Shown piece after piece: positions 62,813 through 64,000 of a stretch of 64,000 nt of DNA. Source of the stretch: Apostichopus japonicus (Eukaryota > Echinodermata > Holothuroidea > Aspidochirotida > Stichopodidae); NCBI RefSeq assembly GCF_037975245.1, contig NC_092579.1:25713166-25777165 (forward strand), written 5' to 3'. Under the pieces are notes generated by a model. That model saw only the letters and a list, made by a program, of their open reading frames with translations, made no database searches and was not told the origin of the DNA. A program made the position numbers and the translations under genes. Positions within the stretch are counted from its first letter, which is position 1. Each line of letters starts with the position of its first letter.

Positions 62813-64000
62813 CAGGCGCGTATCCAGGATTTTCTAACCCGGGGGGCGCGAATTACTATCTAAGCGGAGCGCCACCATCAGTTGGCGCGGAGCGTACAAG
62901 AAAATTTCTGGTTTTGATACCCCCCAGATCACCGGAAATGGCACTTCTCGGGCTTGAAAATGACCAACCAGATGTGCACTTTTGCCTGAGAATCAAGTAT
63001 TTCCCAAAAGTTTTTTTCCATCCATAACCTTTTTGAAGATAGTCACCAGTCACACATCATGTTCGACCTCATTGCATGTCCTATGGATCATTGCTTTTGT
63101 AGGTAATTCTACGTCACGGCCCACAATATCCGAAAGCCGCACTTTTCAAGGTTTTAAGCCGATTATTTGTTGAGAATTTGAAAATTCCCATTTCTCGTGA
63201 ATAAAATCACTTTTAAACATACCCATAATGTTGCAGAAAATTCAATCTATGGACAAGCAATATAGAAAAACCTCCTGGAACCCCTAACAGACAGGTCAAA
63301 ATTGCACGAGTAGAGGAAAGTATGATGAAGAATGTTGGTGAGGAAATTTTGGAAAATTCCGACACAGTTAATTTATTGGTGTAGAAATATTGCAACCTCT
63401 TATAATGGCTATTATAAAACTTGGTTGAAGGGAATGAAAAATAGCAGATATTTCCGATATCAGGTATATCGAACCGAACACTACACACGTAGGCGTAGGT
63501 CCCGTAGGAGGCGGGGCTGCAGCCCCCCCCCCCCCGCAACCATTTTTTCGGGCACCTACTGAAAGAAAAATAAATAGCAATGAATAGCTTAAAAATGATC
63601 TCCTTGGTAATTAAAATAAAGTTGTAAGCTTGGCCGACATTACTACTGTAAAAGAGAGTTTTGACATAAATGGACCTGTATGCTTTTTCTCCATCTACAT
63701 AAGACATTTGGTTGTTTACATTAGCATCCGGCGGTATACTGTGCAACTTTCATGGACCGTACGGTAAACGATGCCATGCAATGTAATGAGCGATGCTTGC
63801 TTATATGATATTGGCATCGATATGTTGAACGCGCGCTTCGCGCGCGAAAAATTTTGGCTTTTTTTCGGGCAAGTCATTACAGCCCCCAAATCCAATTGGG
63901 CTCCTACGCCTTTGACTACACACAAAGACAGTTTTTGAGGCTGTTCATCGTGGAACATGCATTCAATGCTCACTGATATGATGTTATATCTGCTCTTTGC
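62813..64000 (+). mobile_element. DNA transposon copy C, truncated by the window edge
   Basis: It begins CAGGCGCGTATCCAGGATTT like copy A and follows the same order (the TAAGCGGAGCGCC module at 62858, then sequences corresponding to 7.77-8.34 kb and 9.68-9.97 kb of A). It is clearly more diverged than A is from B and is deleted for the second module block. The right end lies beyond 64000. A GC palindrome (CGCGCGCTTCGCGCGCG) at about 63830-63846 is unique to this copy. Confidence 0.8.

Overview
The window is intron-rich animal DNA (AT-rich, GT-AG introns of 0.4 to 5 kb, many short tandem repeats and non-autonomous transposons). The two recognisable genes and the repeat types suggest a marine invertebrate deuterostome. 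An echinoderm is my best guess, but that is inference and no marker in the window proves it.

From about 1.7 to 38.6 kb on the + strand lies most of one gene for an SLC5-family sodium/solute symporter of the SMCT/SMVT-like clade (SLC5A8/A12/A6 relatives). I can join 14 coding exons in frame, including a 32-bp microexon, giving about 590 residues. Only the first coding exon (start codon) is missing; it should lie upstream of 1725 or left of the window. Two different terminal exons (36197-36299 and 38449-38569) accept the same splice phase and both begin R-P-K, so the gene probably makes two C-terminal isoforms.

The introns are full of mobile DNA. Two inverted copies (A 7671-10774, B 32471-34662) of a roughly 2.19-kb non-autonomous DNA transposon with 16-bp terminal inverted repeats and 5-bp target duplications sit on either side of exons 5-13; a third copy (C) enters at 62813. 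Copy A carries a nested 907-bp element with its own inverted repeats and a 9-bp duplication. Intron 9 holds a 1.8-kb hAT-type element with an 8-bp duplication. A dispersed repeat family rich in AGGTCA half-sites occurs at least six times and supplies unoccupied-site comparisons for both A and B. Donor sites of exons 11 and 13 have been tandemly duplicated.

From 39.9 to 41.5 kb a decayed non-LTR reverse transcriptase fragment runs straight into a 39-bp satellite. From 43.8 to 48.6 kb lies a 4.8-kb CACTA-like element with subterminal TTAGTC arrays and a nested foldback element. From 48.6 to 59.2 kb I recognise no protein gene, only short repeats, a tRNA-like relic and X-box-like palindromes.

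At 59.2-60.4 kb, on the - strand, are the last three exons of a membrane (receptor-type) guanylate cyclase: most of the catalytic domain plus a long tail ending in a class I PDZ-ligand-like ETAV. The rest of that gene lies to the right of the window. The two genes converge and nothing in the sequence ties them to a shared pathway.
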